From NCBI RefSeq assembly GCF_946479685.1, contig NZ_CAMLGS010000017.1, positions 1-51,969 on the forward strand: a stretch of DNA of 51,969 nucleotides, in the 5' to 3' direction. Below the pieces are notes generated by a model. The model made no database searches. It was not told the DNA's origin and saw only the letters and a program-made list of their open reading frames with translations. Within the stretch, counting starts at the first letter, position 1, and every line of letters begins with the position of its first letter. Positions 19,951-29,104 of the stretch are shown here, one piece after another. Origin of the DNA: an uncultured Methylotenera sp. Its GTDB lineage: Bacteria > Pseudomonadota > Gammaproteobacteria > Burkholderiales > Methylophilaceae. The position numbers and the translations under genes were made by a program.

Positions 19951-20866
19951 TTTGTTGTTGAATGCCTGTGCTGCAACCGGTGTACGTGAAGCAGTGCAGA
20001 ATCCATCCCTGCCTAGGCAGCATGAGCTGACCCAAACCCCGTTTTTCCCCCAATCTCAATATCACTGCGGGCCTGCTGCATTAGCAACCGCACTTAATGC
20101 CGTTGATATTCGTGTGACGCAAGAGCAGCTGGTGCCGGAAGTTTATATCCCTGCGCGCCAAGGCAGCTTGCAGATTGAAATGTTGGCTGCAGCGCGTCGG
20201 CATGGCGCATTAGCAGTTAAAGTGGCACCTAAGCTTGATACAGTGCTGGCAGAGGTCGCCGCAGGTAATGTGGTGGTGGTTATGCAAAACTTAGGTTTGT
20301 CTTGGGTGCCTTCCTGGCATTATGCCGTGGTGGTTGGTTACAATCTGGATCGCGAATTGGTCTGGCTACGTTCTGGCACGTATGAACGTTTTGAAATGAG
20401 TTTAAGTGCTTTTCAGCGCACTTGGGCGCGTAGCGGTTATTGGGCGTTTGTCGCATTAAAGCCGGGTAGTTTACCTAAGGCTGATGATCCTGATGCCGTC
20501 GCTAAAGCAATAGTAGCGTTTGAGAGCAATGCCAATAAGTCCGACACTTATTTAGCCTATGGCACGGCAGTTAAGCGCTGGCCTCAGCATTTGGTTTTGC
20601 TGATGGGCTTAGGTAACAGTGCTTATGCACTGCGACGGTACTCTGATGCAATCGATGCTTTCCGCAGTGCAACGCTAGCACACCCTAACGCTGCCGCTGC
20701 CTTTAATAACCTAGCTAACGTGTTATTACTGCAAGGAGATGCTGTGGCTGCGAAAGAAGCGGCTGAGAAAGCATTGCAGTTGGCACAGGCAGACCCTGCT
20801 TTACGCGCAGAGGTCAGCAAAACGGTGGATGAAGTTAACGCATCTCTCGCAAAAAAACCACACTAG
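19919..20866 (+). CDS. PA2778 family C39-like peptidase lipoprotein with TPR region
   Basis: 315 residues. The lipoprotein signal ends LLLNACAATG (C17). A papain-like C39 domain follows, with candidate catalytic C50 (QYHCGPAALATALN) and H134 (SWHYAVVVGYN). A tetratricopeptide-like helical region comes after (about residues 215-300: LLMGLGNSAYALRRYSDAIDAFRSA, FNNLANVLLLQGDAVAAKEAAEKAL). The family pairs with PA2779-type proteins. A secreted or outer-membrane cysteine peptidase is likely but its substrate is unknown. The start codon is buried in a hairpin; ATG 19937 is a shorter, less convincing alternative. Confidence 0.82.
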   Translation: MLQKWIMLAFCLLLNACAATGVREAVQNPSLPRQHELTQTPFFPQSQYHCGPAALATALNAVDIRVTQEQLVPEVYIPARQGSLQIEMLAAARRHGALAVKVAPKLDTVLAEVAAGNVVVVMQNLGLSWVPSWHYAVVVGYNLDRELVWLRSGTYERFEMSLSAFQRTWARSGYWAFVALKPGSLPKADDPDAVAKAIVAFESNANKSDTYLAYGTAVKRWPQHLVLLMGLGNSAYALRRYSDAIDAFRSATLAHPNAAAAFNNLANVLLLQGDAVAAKEAAEKALQLAQADPALRAEVSKTVDEVNASLAKKPH

Positions 20867-20966
20867 TGTGTGGCTAGTGTGTAGTTAGATTACTTGTATG
20901 GCTAGATTATTATGGTGTCATCAGTGCCATAAACACACGCGATGATTACAGCTGCATGCTGTAAAA

Positions 20967-21002
20967 CAGTTAATTTGTTTTGCATACAAAACAAATTAAC
21001 TG
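20967..21002. terminator. Perfect 16-bp inverted repeat between convergent genes
   Basis: CAGTTAATTTGTTTTG (20967-20982) and its exact complement (20987-21002) flank a CATA loop. It lies between the end of the PA2778-type gene (plus) and the H1-like gene (minus), so it probably terminates one or both. A second inverted repeat with arms TCGCGTCATTACTA and TAGTAACGACGCGA (about 21018-21076) stands next to it. Confidence 0.65.
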
Positions 21003-21100
21003 ATACCAGATAAATTGTCGCGTCATTACTAGTATTTAATTCCAACTAGCATTTAACCCCAGTAGTAACGACGCGAATCAATCTCCCTAATTAGTCCTGC

Positions 21101-21595
21101 TTATTTCTTTTTAGGTCTGCCAGTTTTAATCGCAGGCACTTTACCCATAGCAGCTTTTAATGCGGCATCCGTCATTGCGCTTAGCTGCATGATGCCTGCA
21201 CGTAGCAGTTCACTTTTTTTAGCTGGTTGGCCTAATTTAGTGAGGCGTTCTTTTAGCACGGAAAATTGTGCGTATTCAGTTTTAGGCATGGTAAAGCTGT
21301 CACGCTCCATTTTTAGTTTAGGCGTTTTTTCTTTAGTTGCTTTGACTTTTTCTGCAGTTTTCTCAGCAGCTTTTTCGGCTTTTTTGGTGCTAGTGGCCGT
21401 TGTTTTTACTACGGGCTTGCTGGTAGCTGATTTTGCCGCTGTAGGTTTTGCGGTAGCAGTTTTCGCTGCTGCTGGTTTTTCCGCAGTTTTACTGGCTGGT
21501 GCTGCCTTCGCAGCAGGTTTGTTTGTTTCTATGCTGGTTGCGTTTTCAGGGGTAGATTTTAACGCTTCAGCCTGAATTGCATTGATTTTTGACAT
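21101..21595 (-). CDS. Basic Ala/Lys-rich histone H1-like protein with ribbon-helix-helix-like C-terminus
   Basis: 164 residues. About residues 25-95 are a low-complexity Ala-Lys-Thr-Pro stretch of PAKAAP/AAEKTAEK type, as in bacterial histone H1-like proteins. The C-terminal part (RDSFTMPKTEYAQFSVLKERL...KKSELLRAGIMQLSAM) has the strand-helix-helix look of ribbon-helix-helix DNA binders. It ends with the AT-hook-like KTGRPKKK. GGAG precedes the start. Nucleoid binding or gene regulation is inferred. Four GTTTAT/ATAAAC half-sites lie just upstream. Confidence 0.7.
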   Translation of the reverse strand: MSKINAIQAEALKSTPENATSIETNKPAAKAAPASKTAEKPAAAKTATAKPTAAKSATSKPVVKTTATSTKKAEKAAEKTAEKVKATKEKTPKLKMERDSFTMPKTEYAQFSVLKERLTKLGQPAKKSELLRAGIMQLSAMTDAALKAAMGKVPAIKTGRPKKK

Positions 21596-21606
21596 GACTA
21601 CACTCC

Positions 21607-21641
21607 AAATAAACGATATAAACAGTTTATACCGTTTATTT
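21607..21641 (-). promoter_or_regulatory. Operator-like 17-bp inverted repeat upstream of the H1-like gene
   Basis: The arms AAATAAACGATATAAAC (21607-21623) and GTTTATACCGTTTATTT (21625-21641) match with a single mismatch around a central A. Each arm holds two ATAAAC hexamers, giving four half-sites within 35 bp, 12 nt before the start codon and overlapping a TATAAA sequence. It could be an autoregulatory operator or an AT-rich terminator of ppx. Confidence 0.5.
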
Positions 21642-21671
21642 TTTAGTGCAAATGAATTTTTTGTGACAGTT

Positions 21672-23195
21672 TTATATAGTATTCACAAGCTCAAAATGCC
21701 AGTTTATCTTCTGCCATGCTAGCGTTTCTTCATCCAGCAGGTAGTGAGATTGCGGGTATTTGGCTGCCCACGACTTGGGCAGTGTCAGCTTAAAGCCATT
21801 GTGATTTAACGCGAGCTGTATGCCACGTAAATTAGGCATTTGCCGCGCATGGCATAAGATAACGGCTAGTCGCATGCAAATCAGCTGCATCATCAGGATG
21901 CGGTCTGAAAAGTCGGCTTCTAATCGCTTTAATTTACCGCGATGCCCAAGGATGATTAGGCTGAGGCAATGCAGCTCACTTTGTGAAAAGCCAGCCGGCT
22001 CTGTATGGTCTAAGATGTACGCACCATGCAGGTGTGCATCTATCGGGGAGATAATGCCGCCAATTTCGTGCAGTTGTGCCGCCCAGCGTAATTTGCGTGC
22101 GTGTTTGAAGTATTCACCGTCAGCAAAGGTAATGCCGTCACTAATTTTTTCAAATAACTTTTCGGCAACTTCAGCTACTGTGTTGGCATGCGTTTCATCC
22201 ACATCAAATTTGCGCGCTAAACGCTGAATCGAAGTATTGCGCAGATCCAGCATGTCGTTTTCACGCGCTAGCATGTCATACAGCAAACCATGTCGTAACG
22301 CGCCTTTGGCAACGTTTAAAGTGTCGATATTGAGAAACTCAAACACGGCAATCAGTACAGACAGGCCGCCGGCAATCACTGGTTTGCGGTCTTCTTTTAA
22401 GCCATTTAAGCGTAGCTTGTCTACGTATCTTGCTTTGAGCAGTTCTTCTTTCAGCCAATACAGGCTCTCTTTACTAACCGCGTCTGCCGGTTTGCCATAT
22501 TGCGCTAAAACATCTGCCACCGCGCCCACCGTGCCAGAAGCACCATAAGCAACATCCCAGTGTGTGTCGTTGAAATGGTTACCTAGGGTTTCAAAGATAG
22601 ACTCAGCCGAGATTTCAGCACGGGTAAACGCTTTTTCAGTAAATTCGCCGCTGGCAAAATGCTTGAGTGCCCATGCCACAGAGCCTACGTGCAGTGATGC
22701 GGTCTGTGTAGATTCAAAACCTTGGCCGAGGATGAATTCGGTTGAGCGCCCGCCAATGTCGATGACTAATCTTTTTTCATTGGATTGCGGCAAGAAGCGG
22801 CTCACGCCCTGATAGATAAGGCGAGCTTCCTCTACACCAGAAATCACCTCAACTTCAAAGCCTAGTGCTTTTTTAGCGAGCTTTAAAAAATAATCACGAT
22901 TGTTCGCCTCGCGCAGCGTTTGCGTGGCAACTGCGCGTACGTGCGATGCATCAAAGCCTTGTAAGCGTTCTCCAAACCTGGATAAACAGCGAACGCCGCG
23001 TTCAATCGCATCGTTAGTCAGGTTGCGCTCCTCATCCAAGTCACCGCCTTGCCTCACGGCTTCTTTGATATATTCTACGCGCTCGATATGACCGCTATCC
23101 AGCCGGCCAATTTCCAGCCTGAAACTATTGGAGCCTAGGTCGATTGCTGCAAGCAGGGCTTTATCTGCAGGCGGGTTGCTTGATTGATTGTTCAT
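21672..23195 (-). CDS. ppx: Exopolyphosphatase (Ppx/GppA family)
   Basis: 507 residues. The N-terminal actin-like domain begins LAAIDLGSNSFRLEIG and includes VRAVATQTLREANN, SGVEEARLIYQGV and the phosphate-binding VIDIGGRSTEFILG. The HD-type helical C-terminal domain follows (HARKLRWAAQLHEIGGIISP). It releases phosphate from polyphosphate and may hydrolyse pppGpp; Ppx and GppA cannot be separated with certainty by eye. Ppk nearby favours Ppx. Confidence 0.93.
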   Translation of the reverse strand: MNNQSSNPPADKALLAAIDLGSNSFRLEIGRLDSGHIERVEYIKEAVRQGGDLDEERNLTNDAIERGVRCLSRFGERLQGFDASHVRAVATQTLREANNRDYFLKLAKKALGFEVEVISGVEEARLIYQGVSRFLPQSNEKRLVIDIGGRSTEFILGQGFESTQTASLHVGSVAWALKHFASGEFTEKAFTRAEISAESIFETLGNHFNDTHWDVAYGASGTVGAVADVLAQYGKPADAVSKESLYWLKEELLKARYVDKLRLNGLKEDRKPVIAGGLSVLIAVFEFLNIDTLNVAKGALRHGLLYDMLARENDMLDLRNTSIQRLARKFDVDETHANTVAEVAEKLFEKISDGITFADGEYFKHARKLRWAAQLHEIGGIISPIDAHLHGAYILDHTEPAGFSQSELHCLSLIILGHRGKLKRLEADFSDRILMMQLICMRLAVILCHARQMPNLRGIQLALNHNGFKLTLPKSWAAKYPQSHYLLDEETLAWQKINWHFELVNTI

Positions 23196-23340
23196 AAATG
23201 ATGAAGCGCTTGTTATGCGAATTTTATGTGAAAGCTTTTATCTGAAAACAATAATACTGTTTATTTTGTGATTATAGTTTGAAAGTTTCATGACATTGAT
23301 GGTTTTGCATAATAATTTACTAATGGCTTTGTACTTGTCG

Positions 23341-23368
23341 CTTGAAAAAAAAACACCAATCCCCACAT
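23341..23368 (+). promoter_or_regulatory. Candidate sigma-32 heat-shock promoter of htpG
   Basis: CTTGAA (23341-23346), 14 nt, then CCCCACAT (23361-23368) closely match the RpoH consensus (CTTGAA, then CCCCATnT). The htpG start is 41 nt downstream. htpG is a standard heat-shock gene. Confidence 0.8.
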
Positions 23369-23408
23369 AGCTACTATTGTTTTATTCTTAACACTAGGAG
23401 CTTAATTT

Positions 23409-25310
23409 ATGTCCACTGCGACAGCACAACAAGAAATCCATCCAAAAGAATCAATGGCTTTTCAGGCTGAAGTGAAGCAACTCTTGCAGTTAATGATTCA
23501 CTCTTTGTATAGCAACAAAGAAATTGTGTTACGTGAGTTGATTTCTAACGCATCAGATGCGGCAGATAAATTACGTTTTGAAGCACTGGCTAATGGCGCT
23601 TTGTACGAAAATGACAGCGAGTTAAAGATTCGCATCGCTTTTGATAAAGCAGCACGTACTTTAACTATTACCGATAACGGCATCGGTATGAGCCGTGACG
23701 AGGTGATTGCCAACATCGGTACCATTGCTAAGTCTGGTACTAAAGAGTTTTTTAATGCCTTAACTGGTGACCAGGCTAAAGATGCCAATTTGATTGGTCA
23801 GTTTGGTGTGGGTTTCTACTCAGCGTTTATTATTGCAGATAAAGTCACGCTGACTACGCGCCGCGCTGGTGCAACAGAGGCCGTGCGTTGGGAGTCAGCA
23901 GGTGAGGGCGACTTTACAATTGAAACCGCGGATAAATCTAGCCGCGGTACTGAAATCGTATTGCATTTACGTGAAGGCGAAGACGAGTTCTTAAGCGACT
24001 GGAAACTGAAAACCATTATCCGCAAATATTCAGACCATATCACGTTGCCGATTGTGATGAAAAAGTCAGAGTGGAAAGATGGCGCTGAGGTAGCAACGGA
24101 TGAAGATGAAACTGTTAACAAGGCGTCAGCACTGTGGGCACGCAGCAAAAATGATATTACCGAAGAAGAATACCAAGAGTTTTATAAACATGTGTCGCAT
24201 GACTTTGAAAACCCATTAGCCTACACACACAGCCGTGTAGAAGGTAAGCAAGAGTATATCTCTCTGTTGTATGTACCAAGCAAAGCGCCATTTGATTTGT
24301 ACGACCGTGAGCGTCGTCATGGCATTAAGCTTTATGTTAAGCGCGTATTCATCATGGAAGACGCAGAGAAATTGATGCCGCAATACCTGCGCTTTGTACG
24401 TGGCGTGATTGATACATCAGACTTGCCGCTCAACGTTTCGCGCGAAATCTTGCAATCTAGCCGTGATGTAGATGCGATTAAAGCCGGTTCTGTGAAAAAA
24501 GTACTAGGCTTGCTGGAAGATATGGCTGAAAACAAACCTGAAGACTACGCTAAGTTCTACCAAGAGTTTGGCCGTGTGCTAAAAGAAGGCCCGGGCGAAG
24601 ATTTTGCCAACAAAGAGAAGATTGCTGGCTTGTTACGTTTTGCTTCAACCAAGGCGGATACTGATGTGCAGGATGTGTCGTTTAAAGACTATATTTCACG
24701 CATGCAGGCTGAGCAAGATGTGATTTACTACATTACTGCCGATAGCTTTGCCGCTGCGCAGCACAGCCCGCATTTAGAGATTTTCCGCAAAAAAGGCATT
24801 GAAGTACTGCTGATGAGTGACCGTGTGGATGAGTGGTTACTAAGCAGTCTGACCGAGTTTGAAGGTAAAAAACTGCAGTCTATCGCTAAGGGTGACTTGG
24901 ATTTAGGCAAGCTAGAATCTGAAACCGAGAAAGAGATTCAGAAGAAAATTGAAGAAGAATCAAAAACCTTGGTAGAGAAGATCAAGCAAACATTGGGTAG
25001 CCAGGTTAAAGACGTGCGCGTGACACACCGATTGACTGATTCACCAGCTTGCTTGGTGAGCGATGCGCAAGATTTATCTGGCAATCTGGCACGTATACTA
25101 AAAGCGGCAGGCCAGAATGCACCAGAAAGTAAACCAATTTTAGAAATCAATCCAGGCCATAAGCTGGTAAAACGTCTGGAGAGTGAATCTGCAGATGCAG
25201 TTTTTGCTGATTTAACGCACGTGCTGTTTGATCAGGCGCTGTTGGCAGAAGGCGGTACGCTGGAAGATCCAGCCAGCTTTGTTAAGCGTATGAATAGTTT
25301 AATTAGCTAA
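23409..25310 (+). CDS. htpG: Chaperone HtpG (Hsp90)
   Basis: 633 residues. The N-terminal ATPase domain has the Hsp90 signatures [37 protein letters not shown] and [12 protein letters not shown]. The middle domain has [11 protein letters not shown] and the C-terminal dimerisation domain completes the usual length. It is a cytosolic ATP-dependent chaperone. AGGAGC lies about 10 nt before ATG. Confidence 0.98.
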   Translation: MSTATAQQEIHPKESMAFQAEVKQLLQLMIHSLYSNKEIVLRELISNASDAADKLRFEALANGALYENDSELKIRIAFDKAARTLTITDNGIGMSRDEVIANIGTIAKSGTKEFFNALTGDQAKDANLIGQFGVGFYSAFIIADKVTLTTRRAGATEAVRWESAGEGDFTIETADKSSRGTEIVLHLREGEDEFLSDWKLKTIIRKYSDHITLPIVMKKSEWKDGAEVATDEDETVNKASALWARSKNDITEEEYQEFYKHVSHDFENPLAYTHSRVEGKQEYISLLYVPSKAPFDLYDRERRHGIKLYVKRVFIMEDAEKLMPQYLRFVRGVIDTSDLPLNVSREILQSSRDVDAIKAGSVKKVLGLLEDMAENKPEDYAKFYQEFGRVLKEGPGEDFANKEKIAGLLRFASTKADTDVQDVSFKDYISRMQAEQDVIYYITADSFAAAQHSPHLEIFRKKGIEVLLMSDRVDEWLLSSLTEFEGKKLQSIAKGDLDLGKLESETEKEIQKKIEEESKTLVEKIKQTLGSQVKDVRVTHRLTDSPACLVSDAQDLSGNLARILKAAGQNAPESKPILEINPGHKLVKRLESESADAVFADLTHVLFDQALLAEGGTLEDPASFVKRMNSLIS

Positions 25311-25326
25311 CTTATTGTTGTTAAAT

Positions 25327-25361
25327 AAAAAACCGCCCGGCGTAAGCTTGGCGGTTTTTTT
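25327..25361 (+). terminator. Intrinsic terminator of htpG
   Basis: AAAAAACCGCC (25327-25337) pairs with GGCGGTTTTTT (25350-25360), with a T-run at the 3' side. It begins 16 nt after the htpG stop codon. Confidence 0.9.
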
Positions 25362-25472
25362 GTGGCCGTTAGAAATTGGCGTGTGTAGTGTAACTTTCAA
25401 ACAACGGTCATAAAGCTGGCGCAATTTTTGCTAAAATGACAATACCATTCAATAATTTAAAGATTATATAAA

Positions 25473-27992
25473 ATGAAAACGCCAGCCGAAACGAAAGCTA
25501 AACCTAAGAAAACAGTAAAAGCTAAGTCGATTGCAATCCCTAAGCTTGGACCAATTCAACAGGCCTTAAAAAATCATTTGATATTCTCTAGCTTCAAGAC
25601 CAGCGAGGCTGCAACGCCTAGAGACTGGTACGATGCAGCGAGTTATAGCGTACGTGACCATGTGGTTGAGCGTTGGGTGCAAACAGCAGAGTCCTATTAT
25701 CGCGACGACCCAAAGCGTGTTTACTATTTGTCTTTAGAGTTTTTGATTGGGCGCATGCTCAGCAATGCTGCACTAAATTTGGGCATTAATGATGAACTTA
25801 AGGAGGGAATGACTGCTTTAGGCCGCGATCTCGAGAACGCAGTAGAGTTTGAGACGGACGCAGCGCTGGGTAATGGCGGCTTGGGCCGTTTAGCAGCGTG
25901 CTTTCTTGATTCAATGGCGACAATGGATATTCCGGCAGCGGGCTATGGTATTCGTTATGAGTATGGGATGTTCAGGCAGTCCATCGAAAATGGTCAACAG
26001 GTAGAGAACCCGGATAATTGGCTGCGTTATGGCAATATCTGGGAGTTCCAACGCCCGGAAGCTACCTACAACATCAAATTCCACGGACATGTGGTGAAGT
26101 ATCCGAATGACCAAGGCGAAGAGGTGCAACATTGGGTAGACGCTGAGCATGTGATTGCGATGGCCTACGATGTGCCGGTGCCAGGCTATGGTACAGATAC
26201 CGTCAACAACCTGCGATTATGGTCGGCTAAAGCGGCACGCGAGTTTGATTTACGCCACTTTAACGATGGCAATTACGAAAAAGCGGTAGAAGAGCGTAAT
26301 GCGACCGAAAATATTTCAAAAGTACTTTATCCAAATGACACTTCGGTGCTGGGTAAAGAGCTGCGTTTAAAACAGCAGTATTTCTTTGTTTCTGCTTCTA
26401 TTCAAGATATTTTGCGTCGTTTCTTAAGTACGCATGAGATGAAAACGCAGGATGACTGGAAAATTCTGCCGGAAAAAATAGCGATTCAGCTTAATGATAC
26501 GCATCCATCTGTAGGGGTGGCAGAAATGATGTATCAATTAGTTGATGTGCATCAATTACCGTGGGCATTTGCGTGGGAGTTAGTGGTTAAGATTTTCGCT
26601 TACACCAACCATACTTTGATGCCAGAGGCTTTAGAAACTTGGACTGTAGACTTGTTCGGACGCCTGTTGCCGCGCCATTTAGAAATCATCTATCAAATTA
26701 ACCATGAGTTCTTGCACATGGTAAATCACCATTTCCCAGGTGACGCAGAATTGTTAAGACGTGTATCGATTATTGATGAAGATCACGGGCGTCGTGTGCG
26801 TATGGCACATTTGGCCGTGGTGGGCAGCCATACTGTCAACGGTGTTGCAGCGCTGCACAGTGAGTTGCTAAAGAGCACGCTGTTTGCTGACTTTGACCGC
26901 ATTTTCCCCGGGAAATTGACGAATGTGACCAATGGTATTACACCGCGTCGCTGGTTGAATCAAGCCAACCCTGGGTTGACTGCCTTGATTGAGACAGCGA
27001 TCGGCCCTGGCTTTAAGAAAGACCTAAAGCAAATTAAAAAAATTACGCCACTTGCTGACGATGCCGATTTTAGAAAAGCTTTTGCGCAGGTAAAGCTTGC
27101 CAACAAGCAACGTCTGGCTGCAAAAATCGAAGCCAAAACTGGTGTTAAGTTAAATGTGAATAGCCTGTTTGATGTGCAAATCAAGCGCATTCATGAATAC
27201 AAGCGCCAACTGCTTAATGTGTTGCATGTGATTACCCTATACAACCGCATTCGTCGTGGTGAAAAAGGGATTACACCGCGTACGGTTATTTTTGGCGGTA
27301 AAGCTGCACCTGGTTACTGGATGGCGAAGCATATTATTCGTTTGATTAACGATGTGGCCACCATTGTGAATGAAGACGTTACCGTAGGCGATCAGCTGAA
27401 AGTCGTGTTCTACCCAAACTATGAGGTGTCAGCCGCTGAGATTCTGTTCCCGGGCAGCGACCTGTCAGAACAGATCTCTACCGCAGGTACAGAGGCCAGC
27501 GGCACCGGTAATATGAAAATGGCTTTGAACGGGGCGTTAACCATAGGCACACTGGATGGCGCCAATGTGGAAATCAAAGAAGAAGTAGGTGATGAAAACA
27601 TCTTTATCTTTGGTCTAACCACACCGCAAGTGGCTGAAGTAAAAGCAAGCGGTTACCAGCCTCGTGATTATTACAACAGCAACCCTGAGCTTAAGCACGT
27701 GCTGGATATGATTGCGGATGGCTATTTCTCTATTGATGAGCCTGGCCGTTATAGAGTGATTGTCGATAATTTGCTGAATAACGATCAGTACTTGTTGCTG
27801 GCAGATTACGCGAGCTACATTGAAGCGCAAGACCGTGTTGGTAAGTTATACCAAAAACAAGATGACTGGACTCGCATGGCTATCTTAAACGTAGCGAATA
27901 TGGCCAAGTTTTCAAGTGATCGTGCCATCGACGATTATGCGAAAGATATTTGGCATGTTACTCCGCATGCAAAGCCTAAAGCGAAAAAATAA
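25473..27992 (+). CDS. glgP: Glycogen/starch phosphorylase
   Basis: 839 residues, full length for the family. It releases glucose 1-phosphate from alpha-1,4-glucans using pyridoxal phosphate. Signatures: YYLSLEFLIGRMLSNAALNLG, ALGNGGLGRLAACFLDS, IQLNDTHPSVGVAEMM, RIHEYKRQLLN, and EASGTGNMKMALNGALTIGTLDGANVEI with the PLP lysine K682. The N-terminal 25 residues are Lys-rich (TKAKPKKTVKAKS), and the C-terminus is also basic. It stands alone, without other glg genes in view. Confidence 0.96.
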   Translation: MKTPAETKAKPKKTVKAKSIAIPKLGPIQQALKNHLIFSSFKTSEAATPRDWYDAASYSVRDHVVERWVQTAESYYRDDPKRVYYLSLEFLIGRMLSNAALNLGINDELKEGMTALGRDLENAVEFETDAALGNGGLGRLAACFLDSMATMDIPAAGYGIRYEYGMFRQSIENGQQVENPDNWLRYGNIWEFQRPEATYNIKFHGHVVKYPNDQGEEVQHWVDAEHVIAMAYDVPVPGYGTDTVNNLRLWSAKAAREFDLRHFNDGNYEKAVEERNATENISKVLYPNDTSVLGKELRLKQQYFFVSASIQDILRRFLSTHEMKTQDDWKILPEKIAIQLNDTHPSVGVAEMMYQLVDVHQLPWAFAWELVVKIFAYTNHTLMPEALETWTVDLFGRLLPRHLEIIYQINHEFLHMVNHHFPGDAELLRRVSIIDEDHGRRVRMAHLAVVGSHTVNGVAALHSELLKSTLFADFDRIFPGKLTNVTNGITPRRWLNQANPGLTALIETAIGPGFKKDLKQIKKITPLADDADFRKAFAQVKLANKQRLAAKIEAKTGVKLNVNSLFDVQIKRIHEYKRQLLNVLHVITLYNRIRRGEKGITPRTVIFGGKAAPGYWMAKHIIRLINDVATIVNEDVTVGDQLKVVFYPNYEVSAAEILFPGSDLSEQISTAGTEASGTGNMKMALNGALTIGTLDGANVEIKEEVGDENIFIFGLTTPQVAEVKASGYQPRDYYNSNPELKHVLDMIADGYFSIDEPGRYRVIVDNLLNNDQYLLLADYASYIEAQDRVGKLYQKQDDWTRMAILNVANMAKFSSDRAIDDYAKDIWHVTPHAKPKAKK

Positions 27993-28122
27993 ACTGCTGC
28001 TAGGTTAACGCATAGCCATACATTGCGTTGTATTGTTAACATCAACTAATTGTCATACTATGCAGTTAGAATCGCGTGGTTAATTTTGCAACCCCAATTT
28101 TGGATAATGAATGGAGAAGTGT

Positions 28123-28806
28123 ATGCGTAAGCTAGTGGCAGTTTTAAGTTTTGTATTGTTTGCGACGCATGCCAATGCTTTAAGCGTGAATGATTTGAGC
28201 AATACCGAGGCCAGCGGTGGGTTAAAAGAAGCACTGATCCAAGCCGCTGGTAAGGCAGTGGGCCAATTAAGTGCAACGGACGGCTTCTTCGGCAACAAGG
28301 AAGTTAAAATCCCCTTGCCGGAGACCATGCAAAAAGCAGAAAAAGCCATGCGTATGTTTGGCATGGGTAAGCAAGCGGATGAGCTGGTGCTGAAAATGAA
28401 CCGTGCAGCAGAGGCGGCCGTGCCTGAAGCAAAAGCCTTACTGGTGGATTCAGTTAAAAAAATGAGCGTTGCGGATGCAAAAGCTATCTTAACCGGCGGT
28501 GATGATGCAGCCACGCAATACTTCAAAAAAACCACCTCAGCACCAATGGCAGAGAAGTTTTTACCAATCGTGAAAAAAGCCACAGAGAACGTACAACTAG
28601 CTCAGCAATACAATAAATTTGCAGAACTAGGCAGCAAGTACGGCGTGGTGAAGAAAGAGCAGGCTAACCTTGAGCAGTATGTCACTCAGAAAACACTGGA
28701 TGGTGTGTATTTGATGATGGCGAAAGAGGAAGCTGCAATCCGTAAAGACCCGGTTGGCCAAGCGAGCAGTTTATTGAAAAAAGTGTTTGGTTCGCTGATG
28801 AATTAA
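28123..28806 (+). CDS. DUF4197 exported protein
   Basis: 227 residues from ATG 28123; GGAG 6 nt upstream decides this over ATG 28111, which overlaps it. The signal peptide is MRKLVAVLSFVLFATHANA. The mature helical protein carries DUF4197 hallmarks (GGLKEALIQAAGKAVGQLSATDGFFGNKEVKIPLPE, DAKAILTGGDDAATQYFKK, VTQKTLDGVYLMMAKEEAAIRKDP). The function of the family is unknown. Confidence 0.85.
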   Translation: MRKLVAVLSFVLFATHANALSVNDLSNTEASGGLKEALIQAAGKAVGQLSATDGFFGNKEVKIPLPETMQKAEKAMRMFGMGKQADELVLKMNRAAEAAVPEAKALLVDSVKKMSVADAKAILTGGDDAATQYFKKTTSAPMAEKFLPIVKKATENVQLAQQYNKFAELGSKYGVVKKEQANLEQYVTQKTLDGVYLMMAKEEAAIRKDPVGQASSLLKKVFGSLMN

Positions 28807-28874
28807 ACTTCAGTATTAATAGCTGTGCAACAGCTTCTTCACACAACATGTTCTCGTTGTGACACGTATTAGAG

Positions 28875-28911
28875 AAAAAACAGCGCTTAAAACATTAAGC
28901 GCTGTTTTTTT
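28875..28911 (+). terminator. Strong intrinsic terminator after the DUF4197 gene
   Basis: AAAAAACAGCGCTTAA (28875-28890), loop AACA, TTAAGCGCTGTTTTTT (28895-28910): a perfect 16-bp arm pair ending in a T-run. It separates the core genes from the two-partner-secretion island. Confidence 0.92.
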
Positions 28912-29104
28912 CTAGTCTAATTTTTACTTCAAAAATGCCTTACACTCCCTATTAATCAATCGCTTGTGGATGTACCTTTTGCATGGTTGGTATGTACACA
29001 TTGTAAACAATTGTTAACTTTACAGGCCTAGTGAACTATAGCCGTACATTGTCGGATATTATTTTCAAAAAATTAAAATAGCGCTCATCGCTATCTAGAC
29101 TTTA
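28912..29104 (+). promoter_or_regulatory. Leader region of the two-partner-secretion locus
   Basis: No gene is seen between the terminator and tpsB. Within it are an almost palindromic GTAAACAATTGTTAAC (29003-29018), a possible operator, and a hairpin ATAGCG-CTCAT-CGCTAT (29078-29094) just before the start codon. No good Shine-Dalgarno is visible for tpsB, so the hairpin may affect its translation. No convincing -35/-10 pair was identified. Confidence 0.35.

Noticed and set aside
23240..23310. Possible Pho box for ppx on the minus strand (ATGTCAT-GAAA-CTTTCAA)
   Set aside because: The match is fair, but a TATAAT begins only 2 bp after it, not about 10 bp, so the spacing is wrong for PhoB activation.
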